Shown one piece after another: positions 11,801 through 23,375 of a stretch of 64,000 nucleotides of DNA (position 1 is its first letter; the number at the start of each line of letters is the position of its first letter). The DNA is from Cocos nucifera. Lineage: Eukaryota; Streptophyta; Magnoliopsida; Arecales; Arecaceae. The translations under genes and the position numbers were made by a program. The notes beneath the pieces are model-generated. The model worked only from the letters and a program-made list of their open reading frames with translations, was not told the origin of the DNA and ran no database searches. Where the stretch lies: the NCBI GenBank assembly GCA_006176705.1, contig QRFJ01000060.1, forward strand, positions 1,321,295-1,385,294, in the 5' to 3' direction.

Positions 11801-14800
11801 TGTATGTATGTATGTATGTATGTATGTATGTATGTATGTATGTATGTATGTATGTATGTATGTATGTATGTATGTATGTATGTATGTATGTATGTATGTA
11901 TGTATGTATGTATGTATGTATGTATGTATGTATGTATGTATGTATGTATGTATGTATGTATGTATGTATGTATGTATGTATGTATGTATGTATGTATGTA
12001 TGTATGTATGTATGTATGTATGTATGTATGTATGTATGTATGTATGTATGTATGTATGTATGTATGTATGTATGTATGTATGTATGTATGTATGTATGTA
12101 TGTATGTATGTATGTATGTATGTATGTATGTATGTATGTATGTATGTATGTATGTATGTATGTATGTATGTATGTATGTATGTATGTATGTATGTATGTA
12201 TGTATGTATGTATGTATGTATGTATGTATGTATGTATGTATGTATGTATATATATATATATATATCTAAGGCCAACTTGATGATGATTTGAGATTGAACA
12301 TATGCAAGTTCATCAAATGGGTGGATAGCACTATAAGAGAACTACGGGGTTCCTTAGGTGCACCAGAAATCTATCAGAGTGTGTTTTAGCAAGAAAATCT
12401 GAGTGTGGGTTAAAGTTCAGTGAGAAAGGGACCAAGAACCTGATTTAGTTATGACATTTATTGACTCAAATGTTCCTGCAAAATAAATTCATAAACTCCT
12501 ATGAAATTACCTAGATGACTTCACATGCATTGGCATGCAAATAACAAGAAAGATTAAAATAGTGAACAACTGTTTTGCAAATTACTAACAGAACATAATG
12601 TTCAGTATTATATTCAAAAAAGGAAAGGCATAGTATATGATAAACAGCACCTCTGTTTCATGACATATAGACTCAAACTCCTCCTGCAAAATACAAAGAA
12701 ACAAGTAAAATGATGTACATGGAGGACATAAAATAGAACCAAATTGCAAATTTTCACAATAATGGGTGGGCAAAAAAAAAAACTGAAACTAGTATATGCG
12801 TACATGAGCAGAAATTAATTTCATGTCGCACTACACCAATGTTTAATTATTATTCCATAAAAATCAAGCCAAAAGTGTTAGCTAATCATAGCAGCTCAAG
12901 TTTAGCTCACCTAGATTCAGGTGTTGCCAATTCAAATTAGGTTCAGGGTGACAGAATCTGGGTTAAATTAAAAATATCAGATCTAATATTTTTTACTTTT
13001 AAAAATTTTCAGTTGAAGATGCCAAGAAATCAATGGAATTGTCAACCAGCTTTATCAGGCGAGGTCTTCCTTTTCTTTCTAGAAGTAGGAATGGAGAGAA
13101 AGCCTGGACAAAATAATGGTGAGGCAATATTACCTGTACACTTCAACATCTAGGTTTTCTTGCCATGTCTGGACACTTGGACACCCAGACATCCAGACAC
13201 TTCATGACGCTCCTTCGCATTTCAAATCAATGAACCATAATGTGCTTGTTCGGCACGGCTGGTCAAAGTCAAAAGGCGAAGATGTTGGTACATGGTACAT
13301 TCAATCAAGTCCGTTGCTGGGTGAGACCTAACGGAGAGAAGGCAAGATAGACTAACCCACAATAACTATTCCTATCTCATCCCGTTACCACCTCCCTTTT
13401 TGGCATGTCCCTTTAAGACAAGAAAGACTAAAGCAAGAACACTACTGCAAGCTTTAAAGAGTAGGGGCGAGAGTAGTGGCTGTGAGTGCATGGCTGGTCC
13501 TGAACCCATCATGGTTACATATCAACTTTGATATTATACCCAAAAGTTTTGAAGTCTAACACAACATTCAGCAAAGGATTTTTGAATTCTAAGAAATTAA
13601 AAAGCAATCGCTCCAACAAAATTATACATTATATATATATAGCCATACATATTTAAGGACACATGTATACAGTATCAACTGTCAGTGTCCAATCTTTTGA
13701 AATATCCTGTCCGACACTTTTGGGCACTTGGACACATGACACCCATCGCACATGTCCAGGTAACATAGGGTTGAAGGCAGGATCGGAGCCAGATCATTGG
13801 TATCCAACATCCAATTGCTTTACCGACTCAGCCAGTGCACTTACAGGTTTGCTCAGATTATTTAGTACAGATATATTTTCCATGTCCAACTGTGGGCTAC
13901 AATTGTCTAAGTTTTAACCATTACATACAACATGATGATACCATCCTAACATATGTCAATCTGTATAACTTACCCAATGATGTGCATTGAAATTAAAGTG
14001 CACCAGATACAAAGTTGTTGATAAAAGGACCATCATCAAAGTCAAGCTACAGTGGGAGCACGCATCATATTTCACACAGAAACAAAGAAGTTTACTTAGA
14101 TAATACATGCAAGTAAGGTGCCACCAACAAAGAAGCATGAAATGGTAAAAAGCACGCAATACATACCTCTATGTTTTCATGCAATGATTTGATGACCTGA
14201 AAGTAAGATAGCAAAGGGACAAAATACTAGCTTAGCAGCTGTTATGTCAGACAAGCACACTCTTGCACAGAAACAAACAAGACCTTTGCTGGTAAACTGA
14301 CAACAAATTATGGCAATGAATTTACTCCAACTCATCGCTGGAAAACGTGCAAATGTATGAAGGCATCAAAATTACTGAATAAACAAAATGAAATGAAATT
14401 TGTTGTTTCAAAAAGCTGGATTCAAGAAATCATTGCTCTATCTAGCATCTACGCTTCTGCTTCTAGTTAAAATTCTAAGTCAAATCTATGACATATTCCT
14501 GACTTGAGAGATCCCACAAAATATGCTCTTCATACATGCAAGTTCAGAAAGATATGGATAAAATTGTCACCTGAATAAATATGTGGTATAGGCTATCTCT
14601 TTCAGCATCTGTAAACGTTGAAAATGCTCTGTGCACATCCTACAGATTCATAATACACAAATAAATCATCCTTGCTTTTAGGATAAAGGCTCAACATATT
14701 AATGAAATAGACTAGAATAAACACCCTGAAATTAAAAGGGCAAAAATGCATCTACGCAACCAAACGACTCATACTAGACCCAATTCAGCCAATATGCTCC

Positions 14801-15577
14801 ATTTTGTTGAAGTTGACTGATTAAAGTAGGGATTTATTCAATTAAATAAATAAAAAAGTATGAAATATGAGAGCAAACAAGACAATGTAACCATAATAAC
14901 TCTACATAATGGCAGTTAGATTAGTTCTATATCAATCAGTTTGCTTTGCTAATAGAAGATAAGTCATAATGAGAAGGTCATTGTTGAAGTTGCAAATGTT
15001 TATAGTTGCTGAAGGTGTTGATTGTTCCAAGACAAAAGGGTGCTCCATTCCCTTGGTGAATGTGTATAATCTAGATTGATAGCTTCATTTTCTCCATCCC
15101 TGAAAACGTGATCATCTCCTACATTAGGTAAATCAAGAGTGCACATATTTAAAAGTATGTATCAAGACCGTGTGGATCTATTATCATAACGGGATTCTAA
15201 ACTGTTTTTGATGAAGTTTCTCGATTAAAAATTTTAAAAAAAAAACTTGATGGTATCTCAGCACCCACTTTTCCCTATGGCAGCAATGCATCTAACTTAT
15301 GCTTCTTATAAAGGTCAGATTTTAAGAACGCATATTCCATCAAATGACAAAACAAGGCCAATATTTATCCTCAGACATATAATTTCACTATATAAGACTA
15401 GGAGGGAAAATAGGAAAAGAACAGATTTTGATGCATTGGAAGTTTTAAGGCAGAGAAGAGAGATGGTACAATCACCTCTTTGGAGAATGCAGTGAGTAGC
15501 GATCGAATCCCCAGCTTAAAGGACTTCTTGAGATTCAAATGCCTCGAACTCGTAGGCAGATTGGTTTGATGGGCCAT
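8852..15577 (-). CDS. NNF1: NNF1/PMF1-like kinetochore protein (MIS12 complex), 7 exons
   Basis: Seven coding exons, read right to left, join in frame at GT/AG sites: 15476-15577, 14571-14639, 14165-14194, 12651-12683, 10736-10806, 10345-10426 and 8852-8950. Together they give 486 nt, or 161 residues plus TGA. The ATG at 15575-15577 is the first after an in-frame TAG a few codons upstream. The product is small, acidic and helical. It has an N-terminal basic segment, a central helix (FIQVIKSLHENIEEEFESIC) and a C-terminal coiled coil rich in Lys/Glu/Gln. The pattern FIxxI-xx-L-xx-IEEEF-x-I followed by TLNMVEHLVEE matches the Nnf1 domain of yeast Nnf1 and animal PMF1. That family pairs with MIS12 in the complex linking centromeric chromatin to the NDC80 complex. 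Exon phases are 0 except between exons 5 and 6. Introns are 836, 376, 1481, 1844, 309 and 1394 bp. The exon joins are by eye and unconfirmed by transcript data. Confidence 0.82.
10564..10580. repeat. (TA)n microsatellite in NNF1 intron 5
   Basis: Short TA run inside the 309-bp intron between exons 5 and 6. Confidence 0.85.
10816..11135. repeat. Direct duplication of a 91-bp intron segment
   Basis: The segment at 10816-10906, immediately upstream (minus strand) of the exon 5 acceptor, recurs at 11045-11135 with only a few substitutions. Between the copies lie a GATA/TA-rich stretch (about 10905-10965) and one copy of another repeated module (10986-11046). Confidence 0.85.
11300..11520. repeat. 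Compound microsatellite: (GT)n, (CA)n, (CATA)n and (TA)n
   Basis: A GT run at about 11300-11325 is followed by CA, CATA/TGTA and TATA-type runs with near-palindromic changes of strand. These alternate up to the unique 11481-11503 fragment. Confidence 0.85.
11541..12248. repeat. Perfect (TGTA)177 microsatellite in NNF1 intron 4
   Basis: The tetranucleotide TGTA is repeated without a single interruption for 708 bp, followed by (TA)n to about 12265. It lies in the 1844-bp intron between exons 4 and 5. The long open frames on both strands here (repeating YIHT or MYVC) are artefacts of the repeat. Such a long perfect tract should be highly variable in length and hard to assemble. Confidence 0.97.
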
Positions 15578-16380
15578 CAGGGGATTGTGAAGCTATGACT
15601 CCAGCCACGAATCTTGAAACCCTAAAAGCGCCGGAAAGAATGGCATCAGAGAAGGGCCATAAGGAGCTAAACCAAGAACTAGAGTTCTCTGAAACCGCAA
15701 TTCAAGAATCCCCAATTCTGCAGTTTTGGGTTTTGGATCTGGTAAGTTTCTTTTTAAATCTGTTTTCTCATAAAATTTAGGTAAAATGGCCCCATCAAAG
15801 GGGGCAAATCGAGTATCCAGATGCGTTTGAGAACACCAATAAAGGTGATGAGCATTAAAGTATAAAAAAAAGAGTCAGAGCAACGAGAAATCATAGATAT
15901 GCTAGTAAATCAAATTATAGACACACTATTTACGAGATGCTAGAAAAAGCTTAGTTTTTGAAAAATCGAACATTCTTATTAGCTAAACAAAACCAGCATC
16001 AAACAAGCAAATACCAGCATCAGAGAAAATTGAAAGGGAAAAAAAAAAACCTCTCAAATCACAGGCAGCTCGATATGCAAATGAGATTTAGCAGTGAAAA
16101 AATTAGTAGCATGTCCAACAGAGATGAAAAAAATGTGTAACAAAGGAACATTCAACCAACTACGATTTAATACTAACAAGATATTGCATTTTCTTATTTG
16201 TATTTCTTCACCCAGCAAATATGTTTATCAAATCAAAATCTGGCACCGAAAACCGAAAAGGAAAAAAGCAAAACACTCCCGTAGATAACCATGCATCAAA
16301 ATGTGCTGCAACTAGGACAGGATTAGGATTGGGTTACGAGTCAAGGTCCCTTTATTAGGGCTCCAGCAAGAGAAAACGTG

Positions 16381-16398
16381 AGGGTTAGGGTTAGGGTT
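16381..16398 (-). promoter_or_regulatory. Telo-box-like AACCCTAACCCT cluster upstream of NNF1
   Basis: The minus strand reads three tandem AACCCT units, with a further isolated copy near 16415. Telo-box motifs (AAACCCTAA) are frequent near transcription starts of plant growth and cell-cycle genes. The position, about 800 bp upstream of the ATG and close to a probable 5' untranslated exon, fits such a role, but function is inferred. Confidence 0.4.
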
Positions 16399-16509
16399 CC
16401 ACCGCGAGAGTGGGATTAGGGTTCCGGCGTGAGAAAGGGTTGTTGGAATGGGGGTTCCGGTGGCTCCCGGCCGGAAGGGGAAGAAGGATAAGAAGAGAAT
16501 GGAACTCAC

Positions 16510-16565
16510 CGGGAAGAGCAGAACGGAGCGTCGAGGACGAGATCCCGTTTCGAATGAGAGCCCGC
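16510..16565 (-). other. Putative 5' untranslated exon of NNF1
   Basis: The minus strand has a GC-rich stretch ending at a consensus donor (CCCG then GTGAGT, junction at 16509/16510). This would be the end of a leader exon spliced to an acceptor somewhere between 15578 and about 15700. The right-hand limit (transcription start) is a guess. Confidence 0.35.
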
Positions 16566-17500
16566 CCGAATGAAGGCGATTAATTAACGTAATATTAATG
16601 TTCGGCGGGGTGTTATATGCAAATGGCTACTTTTCATTTAAAACTTCGAATGCTGTTGCTTAGTTGCCACTTGCGACATGGACGTTGACATATTACTCCT
16701 TGTCTTGTGTATATATTAGAAAATTTGACTCGGTCAGCAATCGGGCCAGATTGGCACGTGGGCCAGCATGACCAAACCCCACTTGGTTTTCCTTTGGGTC
16801 ATGACCTGATTAATTGAGGTCCATAAGAAATCTTTTAAATCCATGGGATCATTGAGACTAATTGAAACACAATGCAGCGCATTCACAGCCAAACAAGATA
16901 GAATCTAGGCTTGGATCCAACGTAACATGAAAGGACATTATACCATCAATTATACATCTGGAAAGAAAATTAATAATGACATGCATGACTGCTAAAATAA
17001 TATTAATTAATGGGAATTATAATAGTAATCTCCTCGGTAAAAATATGACTGACCGTGGAGTTACGAAAGTACAGATGAAGAGTCTGGATACCTAATCTAC
17101 AAACTCAAATATGCTAACGATGGAGGACTTTGGGAATTTTGAAGGGGCTGGGCTAATTTATCTAATATTAGACCAATTTCAAACCTAGGGGTAGGATCGG
17201 ATCAGGTAGGAAAAAATGTGACTCCAATACAATTGTCTTTTGTTTTTTATTGTTTTCCAAATGGATCATTTTTCTAACCAAACCCAACCCACGTGCATAA
17301 AAAATAATAATAATTAGATCCGGGTAGGGTTATATATATACGTGTATATATGTGTGCCTCCATGCTTATTTTAAGAACCAGCGTGGTGGGGAAACCTAAC
17401 CAAATTTGAGGGGGGAAGGGAACTCAAAACCAGATCATTCGTGCCTCTCTAATGGCTTTACCCCCACATGGAGCACCCAATTTTTACCAACACTAAAAGT
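16566..17500. other. No gene seen: AT-rich intergenic DNA
   Basis: This stretch lies upstream of NNF1 and likely includes its promoter. No coding similarity, repeat or RNA gene was recognised. Confidence 0.4.
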
Positions 17501-18488
17501 AGGCTTAATTATGCAAAAAAATTTTAAATTTTTTTTAAAAATTTTTAATTTCATCCCAAACTTTTATTTAACGTAATCGGATGATCGAACTTTGAAATAA
17601 CTTTAATTCGGACTCTGGTTATAATTTCTATCGATCTGTCGTAACGGACTCATAACGTGGCTTGTCTATATGATAAAAAATTATTTATATGGCAAAAAAT
17701 GATGATAAAGTAGAAAGATGGCTTTTATTCTCTAAATTAGCCCATCTTCGGTTAGGATTTTGATCCATTCCGATCCAAAGCCCTTCTCACCTTGCCGTGA
17801 TGACGATTTTGAGAGAGATGGTGTTTACCTTCGGTGACGAACATCAATAACCGATCCTTGATTTCGATGATAAAAATAATATTTTCAACTTGAATTAAAT
17901 TGTACCTATAAATGTGATACGATTTTCAAGTATTTTTTTCTCCATAATCCTTAATCCTTACATCATGGATCCCTCAATTAATCTAAAAAATGATGTAAGG
18001 ATTGCTTTAACATCAAACATTGATAGTGATTTTGAGCAGAAGAACACAAACCATTGATGAGAGATGAGTGAAACGGTGAAGTTGGGGTGAAAGAGGGTTC
18101 AAGGAGATAGAGTTACATTAGCTTTGATCTCTACCAATGTAAAAATAAAATATCTTCTTTTATTCCAAGGAGACGAAAAGAAGAGGGGATAGAGATCTAA
18201 AGAGAGAGGATTTTTTTCATCTTTCCATTGATAGAAATCATAGATAGAAAAAGATAAGAGAAAGGAGAGAGAAGGATTTGTATAATTTTTTTTCGGATCC
18301 ACGAAAAAAGGTCATGTAAGTGGATCACAAAAAAAGGCCATGTAAATGGATCACATATATCACGTGACAACCCATTCATAACAACCTAATGAAAATTAGA
18401 GTAGGTCCGAATTAAAAGAATGTAAAAGTTTAAGATGAAATTATAAATTAATTTTCAAAAAGTTCTGAATTTTTTGTATAATTAAGCC
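17501..18488. mobile_element. Non-autonomous inverted-repeat DNA transposon, ~1 kb
   Basis: The left end AGGCTTAATTATGCAAAAAA and the inverse of the right end AGGCTTAATTATACAAAAAA pair, and similarity continues inward for over 100 bp (shared TTTCATC, AAACTTTTA and TTTAATTCGGAC blocks). No transposase frame is present. Long terminal inverted repeats on a 1-kb coding-free element suggest a Mutator-like or similar MITE-class element. A clean target duplication was not found. Confidence 0.7.
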
Positions 18489-19152
18489 TTAAAATATTAT
18501 CTTAGCAAATGATTTTTGTATAACCCCGGTAAATATTATATATGAATCTATATTTGCTGACACCAGTGAGTAAAAAAGTAAACTTTCACAAAAATCACTT
18601 TAGTTATGACATAGGTAATATAATGCATAATGTCATGTACAATGTAAATATTATATAAAAGTCTATATGTTTCTTTTTGATAAAAAAAATATATAAATTT
18701 ACAATCTTGTACTTGTAAACATATAAGAAAACCATTGCTCCAAATGATATTTGCATGCTCTAATTATAAATTTGAAATGAAATAGTTTTCATTATATATT
18801 CAAAATAGATAAGATATCAATATCGTACTCATATCACACAAATATTATACATTAACATAACATATTCTATAAAGATAATATTTATATCGAAGTGAAGTGC
18901 GATGTTTGCATGTAATCTATTAGTGTAGTAGGATAGCTAGGGCCTACAACACATGCCACATGAATCCTGATGTACGGTGAATAGATTCAACCATGTAGTG
19001 AACCTAAATTGCATGTCAGCATAATAAGATATCTCTACTTTCATTTCCTTTTAGTTGTAGTTTGGAGTAGAGCTATAAAAGACTTATCATATATAGAGGT
19101 CGCATTTGTGAGCCATGAAACTTTTTTTTAATTTTTTTCCTTTTGATTTTCC
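18489..19152. other. No gene seen: AT-rich intergenic DNA
   Basis: Low-complexity AT-rich sequence between the inverted-repeat element and the LINE tail. Nothing was recognised. Confidence 0.4.
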
Positions 19153-19389
19153 TTTTTTTTTTTTTTTTTTTTTGTTTTTCATCATTTCTTCTCCACATGA
19201 GCCGATCTTCCCTTCTATCTCCATACGGTGAAAAATAGCACGTCGAAAATGGCAGAATGATGTACGATAATAACTCGGAAGCAGAGTCATGGCAGCAGAG
19301 AAGATCAGTTGAAAGCAAGTACCGATCCAAAGAAATAATCAAATATATTGAAGCCAACAAGTTGAACAGCAGTGAATCATATTCGTTTC

Positions 19390-22300
19390 GACGCCTGTAA
19401 CTTAGCAATGAGCCAAAACAATGGATGATAGCATGCGCACAATCCTCCACTTGATTTGAGCATAAATCATGGAGCTGATTATTAGTAGCAATGAGCCAGC
19501 AACAATCTATAAGGAAGCCTGTCCCAAACAAACATTTTAACTTTCATAGGCACCTTTATGGACCAAAGCCATCAGGAATTGATCTGCACGGGTTGGACAT
19601 AATTGGAGCTGGCTTATAAGGATTTTGATGAAGCCTAGACCAGATGATCTGGCCAAACGCCTTGAGATAAAAGGGATCGTGGTAATGAGGTTAACAAGCT
19701 CAGCTGACAAATATTAAGAAAGATACCGAACATCCCAACATCTATCAACATTAATAAAGTGGTGCACTTGCATAATTGAGGTTGATATTGTCCATATTTA
19801 TATAAGTTGGCCAAAACATGATGGGGTATTTGTAATCCAAGGATTTTTGTAGATATTAATTGATTCACCCGAGCAAGCCATTGAAAATGAAACACCCGGC
19901 CTTAGAAATTTTTCGCCAAATAGTGGAACTTCTTCTGTGACACTTATAATCATACCAAGATCCGAAGGGAGGAAGGCTGGAGGACCACCTGCACAAATAA
20001 CTTGCATAAACAAAAAAGAACTTATGTTGGAACCCAATCCCTCCATCGGCTTTAGGCGTGCAAACCTTATCTCATGCTGTAGGATGAAAAGCTCGTTCGT
20101 CTGAAGGATGGCCCCAAAAAAAAGGATCTAATCTCCTCCTCAATTCCACGAAGAATTGATAAGGGAATATGCATTGAAGAGAGGACATAAAGAGGAATAG
20201 CATAGCATACGATACAGACTGAATCAAGCAAATCCTTCCAGCAAGAGATAGAACGCACCATTTCCAAGTAGCTAACTTATTGGAAATTTTAGTGAGAACA
20301 AATTGATAATCCGATGCACAAGATAACTTACCTAACAAAGGTGGCCCTAAGTATTGCCAATTCATTCTCTTTTTTGGGATGTAGAGTAGCTCCCTCATCT
20401 GGTGTTGAGCGGCACGATCGGTACCTGGAGTAAACATCATATGAGATTTAGTTAATATTAATGGATTGACCAAAGTAAGTAGCATATATAAGCATGTAGA
20501 ATAGCTAACGATGAAACAACATCTCTTAAGGAAATACGAGCCACTAGTAAACAATCATCTACATAAAAGATATATGAGAAATTTCCGGACCGCCCCAACC
20601 TTTATAATCATGAAGAAGATGCATTTGAGTCGCAGTACCAAGAAAGTGGTGGGCATCCTTGCCTTAGGTCACTAATAGCATGAAACGGAATGATCTCGAC
20701 TCCATTAGCAAGTAAGATGAATTGAGGATCGTAAATGCAACCTTGGATCCAAGATATATGTTATGGTATCAACTCACTCTGATATCGATTGTTATGGAGT
20801 CTGGTCAGGATACCACGATCTTAAGACCTTTTCGATACTGCTTGCATTGCATTCGATCACATATACATACCATAAAAAAAAAAAAGAAGAATATAAAATA
20901 AGAAAGTATACAAATCAAGTATATATAGATTAGACCAAAATCTATCTTCACAGAACGTGCAAGCTTTACTATGAGAGAAAGAAAAACCAAACAATACAAG
21001 AGAAACTTACCACTCAACCATTATATAAGAGTCTCTCAATAAAAAGCCGCAAAATTCTTATAAAAACTCTCAAGAAGTCTCTCAGCACTTCTGGATTATC
21101 ATCAGCTTTTCGATGCAATAAATAGTTCGTCAATCGGAGTTATATAGACTCCAGAAACTCAAAAACAATGTTCCGATAGGAAACCTAGTCCCAAACACAT
21201 CTGAGATCAATTCTGAACCGTCCGATCATGACCGGCTCCCTCCTGGGCCATCGGATCATGCACATAGCCTCCTGATCAAGCTAGAATGGAGTCTGGACCG
21301 TCGGATCATGATCGAAAGCTCTCCTGACCGTCGGATCATACAAAATAGCACTAATCATGCCAGATCAAAGCTGCAGCCATCCGATCGCGACCAACTTGAA
21401 CCAGAGCTGTCGGATCGCGACCGGTCCTTGGGACAATACCGTGGATTGTGTGAAATGGCTGGAAGAACCAAAATTCGGTTCATGCGTGCATCTATGAGCC
21501 GGCGGTCCATCATGGACCGTGCTACACCGCGTGAGCTGGGCGCCCGCGCGGCCTACTCCCACATGGCCCATGCATGGCTGGCCCAGCACCGCCATGCACT
21601 GCCGGCCTGGGTAACACCACCGCTGGCCAGCATCACCTATAGGCCCCTCCAACGGGCTCGAGGGCCGGTTATCCCATTCCGATCTTCTTTTACGCGTATA
21701 TTCTCCATTTGGACTGTTCTTGGGCTCGTTCGACTTCATTCATCATCCTAGATCTCATTCTAGACTTATTATGGATCGAATCCCGAGGTATTTTTTTCAA
21801 TAGTATAAACTTAAAGAAAAAATCCATCTAATTAAGAATTTGAAACAGAAAAGTCCAATGCACCCTATCGTAAGCTTTTTTTTCATATCTAATTTAAGCA
21901 TTATAAGCTGTTTAGAGAATGTATAATTTCTTGGGACAGCAAAAGATTTTCAATGATATTACAATTTAAAACAAAGGCACCTTGCTCCTTAGAGATGAGA
22001 TTAGGTAAAATGGCTTTAAGCCAGCCAACCAAAATTTCTGTAATGGTCTTGTATTAGGATGATAATCATTAGGAACCACAGTTTTTGGGATAAACGTAAT
22101 AAAAGTTTTCGTCCAATTAATCGGGCAGGTTATCGGAAGAAAAGAAGAAATATACCACATCCAAAATATCAGCTTTGATGGTAGGCCAAAATTGCTAAAA
22201 GAAACGGGCAGGAAAACCCAGGGCCTTGTCAGGATGCATATTCGTGATAATGTATTCAATTTCGTCCTCCACGATCGATCGGTTGAATTAACGAGGAGAT

Positions 22301-23375
22301 TTGGATAAAAGATAGAGCTGACATGGTGATAGGAATCTCCAGCTGAGGAACCCGGTCCATCGTCATCCTTCCGACAATTTCAAAATTGTGAGGGGAATAT
22401 AATATATGCATACGATTTTATCTTCTGGGTAAAATAGTGGAGCAATAAAAATATTTGGTATTAGAATCCCCCTACTTAAGCCGGTTAATACGGTATTTTT
22501 GATGCCCCATTAGTCCTGTAGAAGGATGACAGAAGGGCGTGAAGATTAGAAGATAGACTTCCCAATTGAGATTCTCTGATTTCCAGATCATAAATAAGGT
22601 TATATAATTGCTGAGCTCGAGTATTCAGATTACCAAAAGAGCATTTCCAAGTGTTTAAAGCATGGCAAATTTTTTTTTTTAAGAGCAATAAAATCTTATC
22701 AATAGGAGAATAATTATCAAAATCAACCGAGCATGATGGATAACCTCCGCAACTTTAGGATAAGTCAACCATGATCCGAAGCAAATCGAGCCAAATGAGT
22801 CACAGAAGAAGGCTCCGGATACCGATTTAACCATAAATTAGGAGCAACCTGGATGATTATTACACAAAGTATAAAAGGATCGAAAAAATTGAGATCGATA
22901 GGACCATACGGAATTTTCTAACATTCCAATTAATATTAAAAGCCTTCTTTCTTTTTTTTACCAGAAGCATTAAGAATACAATTAAAATCTGCTACGAGGA
23001 GCAAAGGACTAACACATCCAGAACCTGAGACCATATAAACCATCTTTGAAGCACGGAGGTGCCGGTATAAACAGCTCCTAGAATCCACGAAGAACCATGG
23101 TTTATAGAGAGAACATCAAAAGTAAAACTCTATCGAGTCTTAAGGCCTTTCTCGAAACAATGGCAATACTGCTGGATAACCTAACCGCAGGGATCGTATA
23201 AATATCCAGAGCTTGCCCAAAAACCCTGCGAACATAGTTAATAGCAGACTCGTTCCAAAAAAATACATCATATCCATATTATATTATCTTAAATGCGTTT
23301 TAATGTAATCAGCAAAAAGAGGCTTTGCCGCGACAATTCCAAACAATGATCTTCACAAGAAAAAAAGGCTCATGA
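19390..23375 (-). pseudogene. LINE ORF2 (endonuclease, reverse transcriptase, zf-RVT), decayed
   Basis: The endonuclease opens near 23370 with KIIVWNCRG. The reverse transcriptase shows TFITFIPK (about 22090), LDMKKAYDRVHW (about 21855-21905), LANGVEIIPF and DLRQGCP (about 20640-20700), and the catalytic tetrad YVDD at 20554-20565. Its thumb side (NWQYLGPPLLGKL, LAGRICLIQSV) lies at 20200-20370. A zf-RVT segment ends near 19390-19540. Stops and frameshifts occur in every domain, and a 1.04-kb LTR insertion lies between the first and second groups of reverse transcriptase motifs. The protein cannot be made. Intact relatives would reverse-transcribe their own RNA at nicked target DNA. Confidence 0.85.
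20759..21799 (-). mobile_element. LTR retrotransposon remnant (one LTR plus primer site) inside the LINE
   Basis: On the plus strand TGTTATGG opens both at 20759 and at 20790, and the insert ends at ...TTTTTTCA (21799). On the minus strand this reads as an LTR (21799 to 20790, TG...CA, about 1010 bp) followed by a degenerate tRNA-Met-type primer site (GATATCAGAGTGAG) and about 10 bp of a second LTR end. That is the expected product of internal deletion of a copia-type element. The flanks ATATA and ATAGT are a weak target duplication. LINE reverse transcriptase coding stops and resumes exactly here. Confidence 0.65.

Larger units (their letters stand above)
10986..12365. repeat. Dispersed copies of a 60-100 bp intron module around the TGTA array
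   Basis: A module beginning CTAAGGCCAACTTGATGATG occurs at 10986-11046, 11187-11286 and 12266-12365; the last two are 100 bp long and nearly identical. An inverted fragment of about 23 bp sits at 11481-11503. The copies bracket the microsatellite tract, so duplication and microsatellite growth probably happened in the same unstable interval. Confidence 0.85.

Noticed and set aside
11118..12291. Open frames of 254-385 codons on both strands with YIHT or MYVC repeats
   Set aside because: They are translations of the TGTA/CATA microsatellite inside the NNF1 intron.
16375..16440. Interstitial telomere sequence
   Set aside because: Only three AGGGTT units, not the plant TTTAGGG heptamer; better explained as telo-box-like promoter motifs.
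19073..19531. 152-codon minus-strand frame as a gene
   Set aside because: Its start overlaps the LINE zf-RVT region in a shifted frame and its end is the LINE poly-A tail read as polylysine.
21308..21751. 147-codon open frame on the plus strand
   Set aside because: It lies inside an LTR (20790-21799) and has no recognisable domain.
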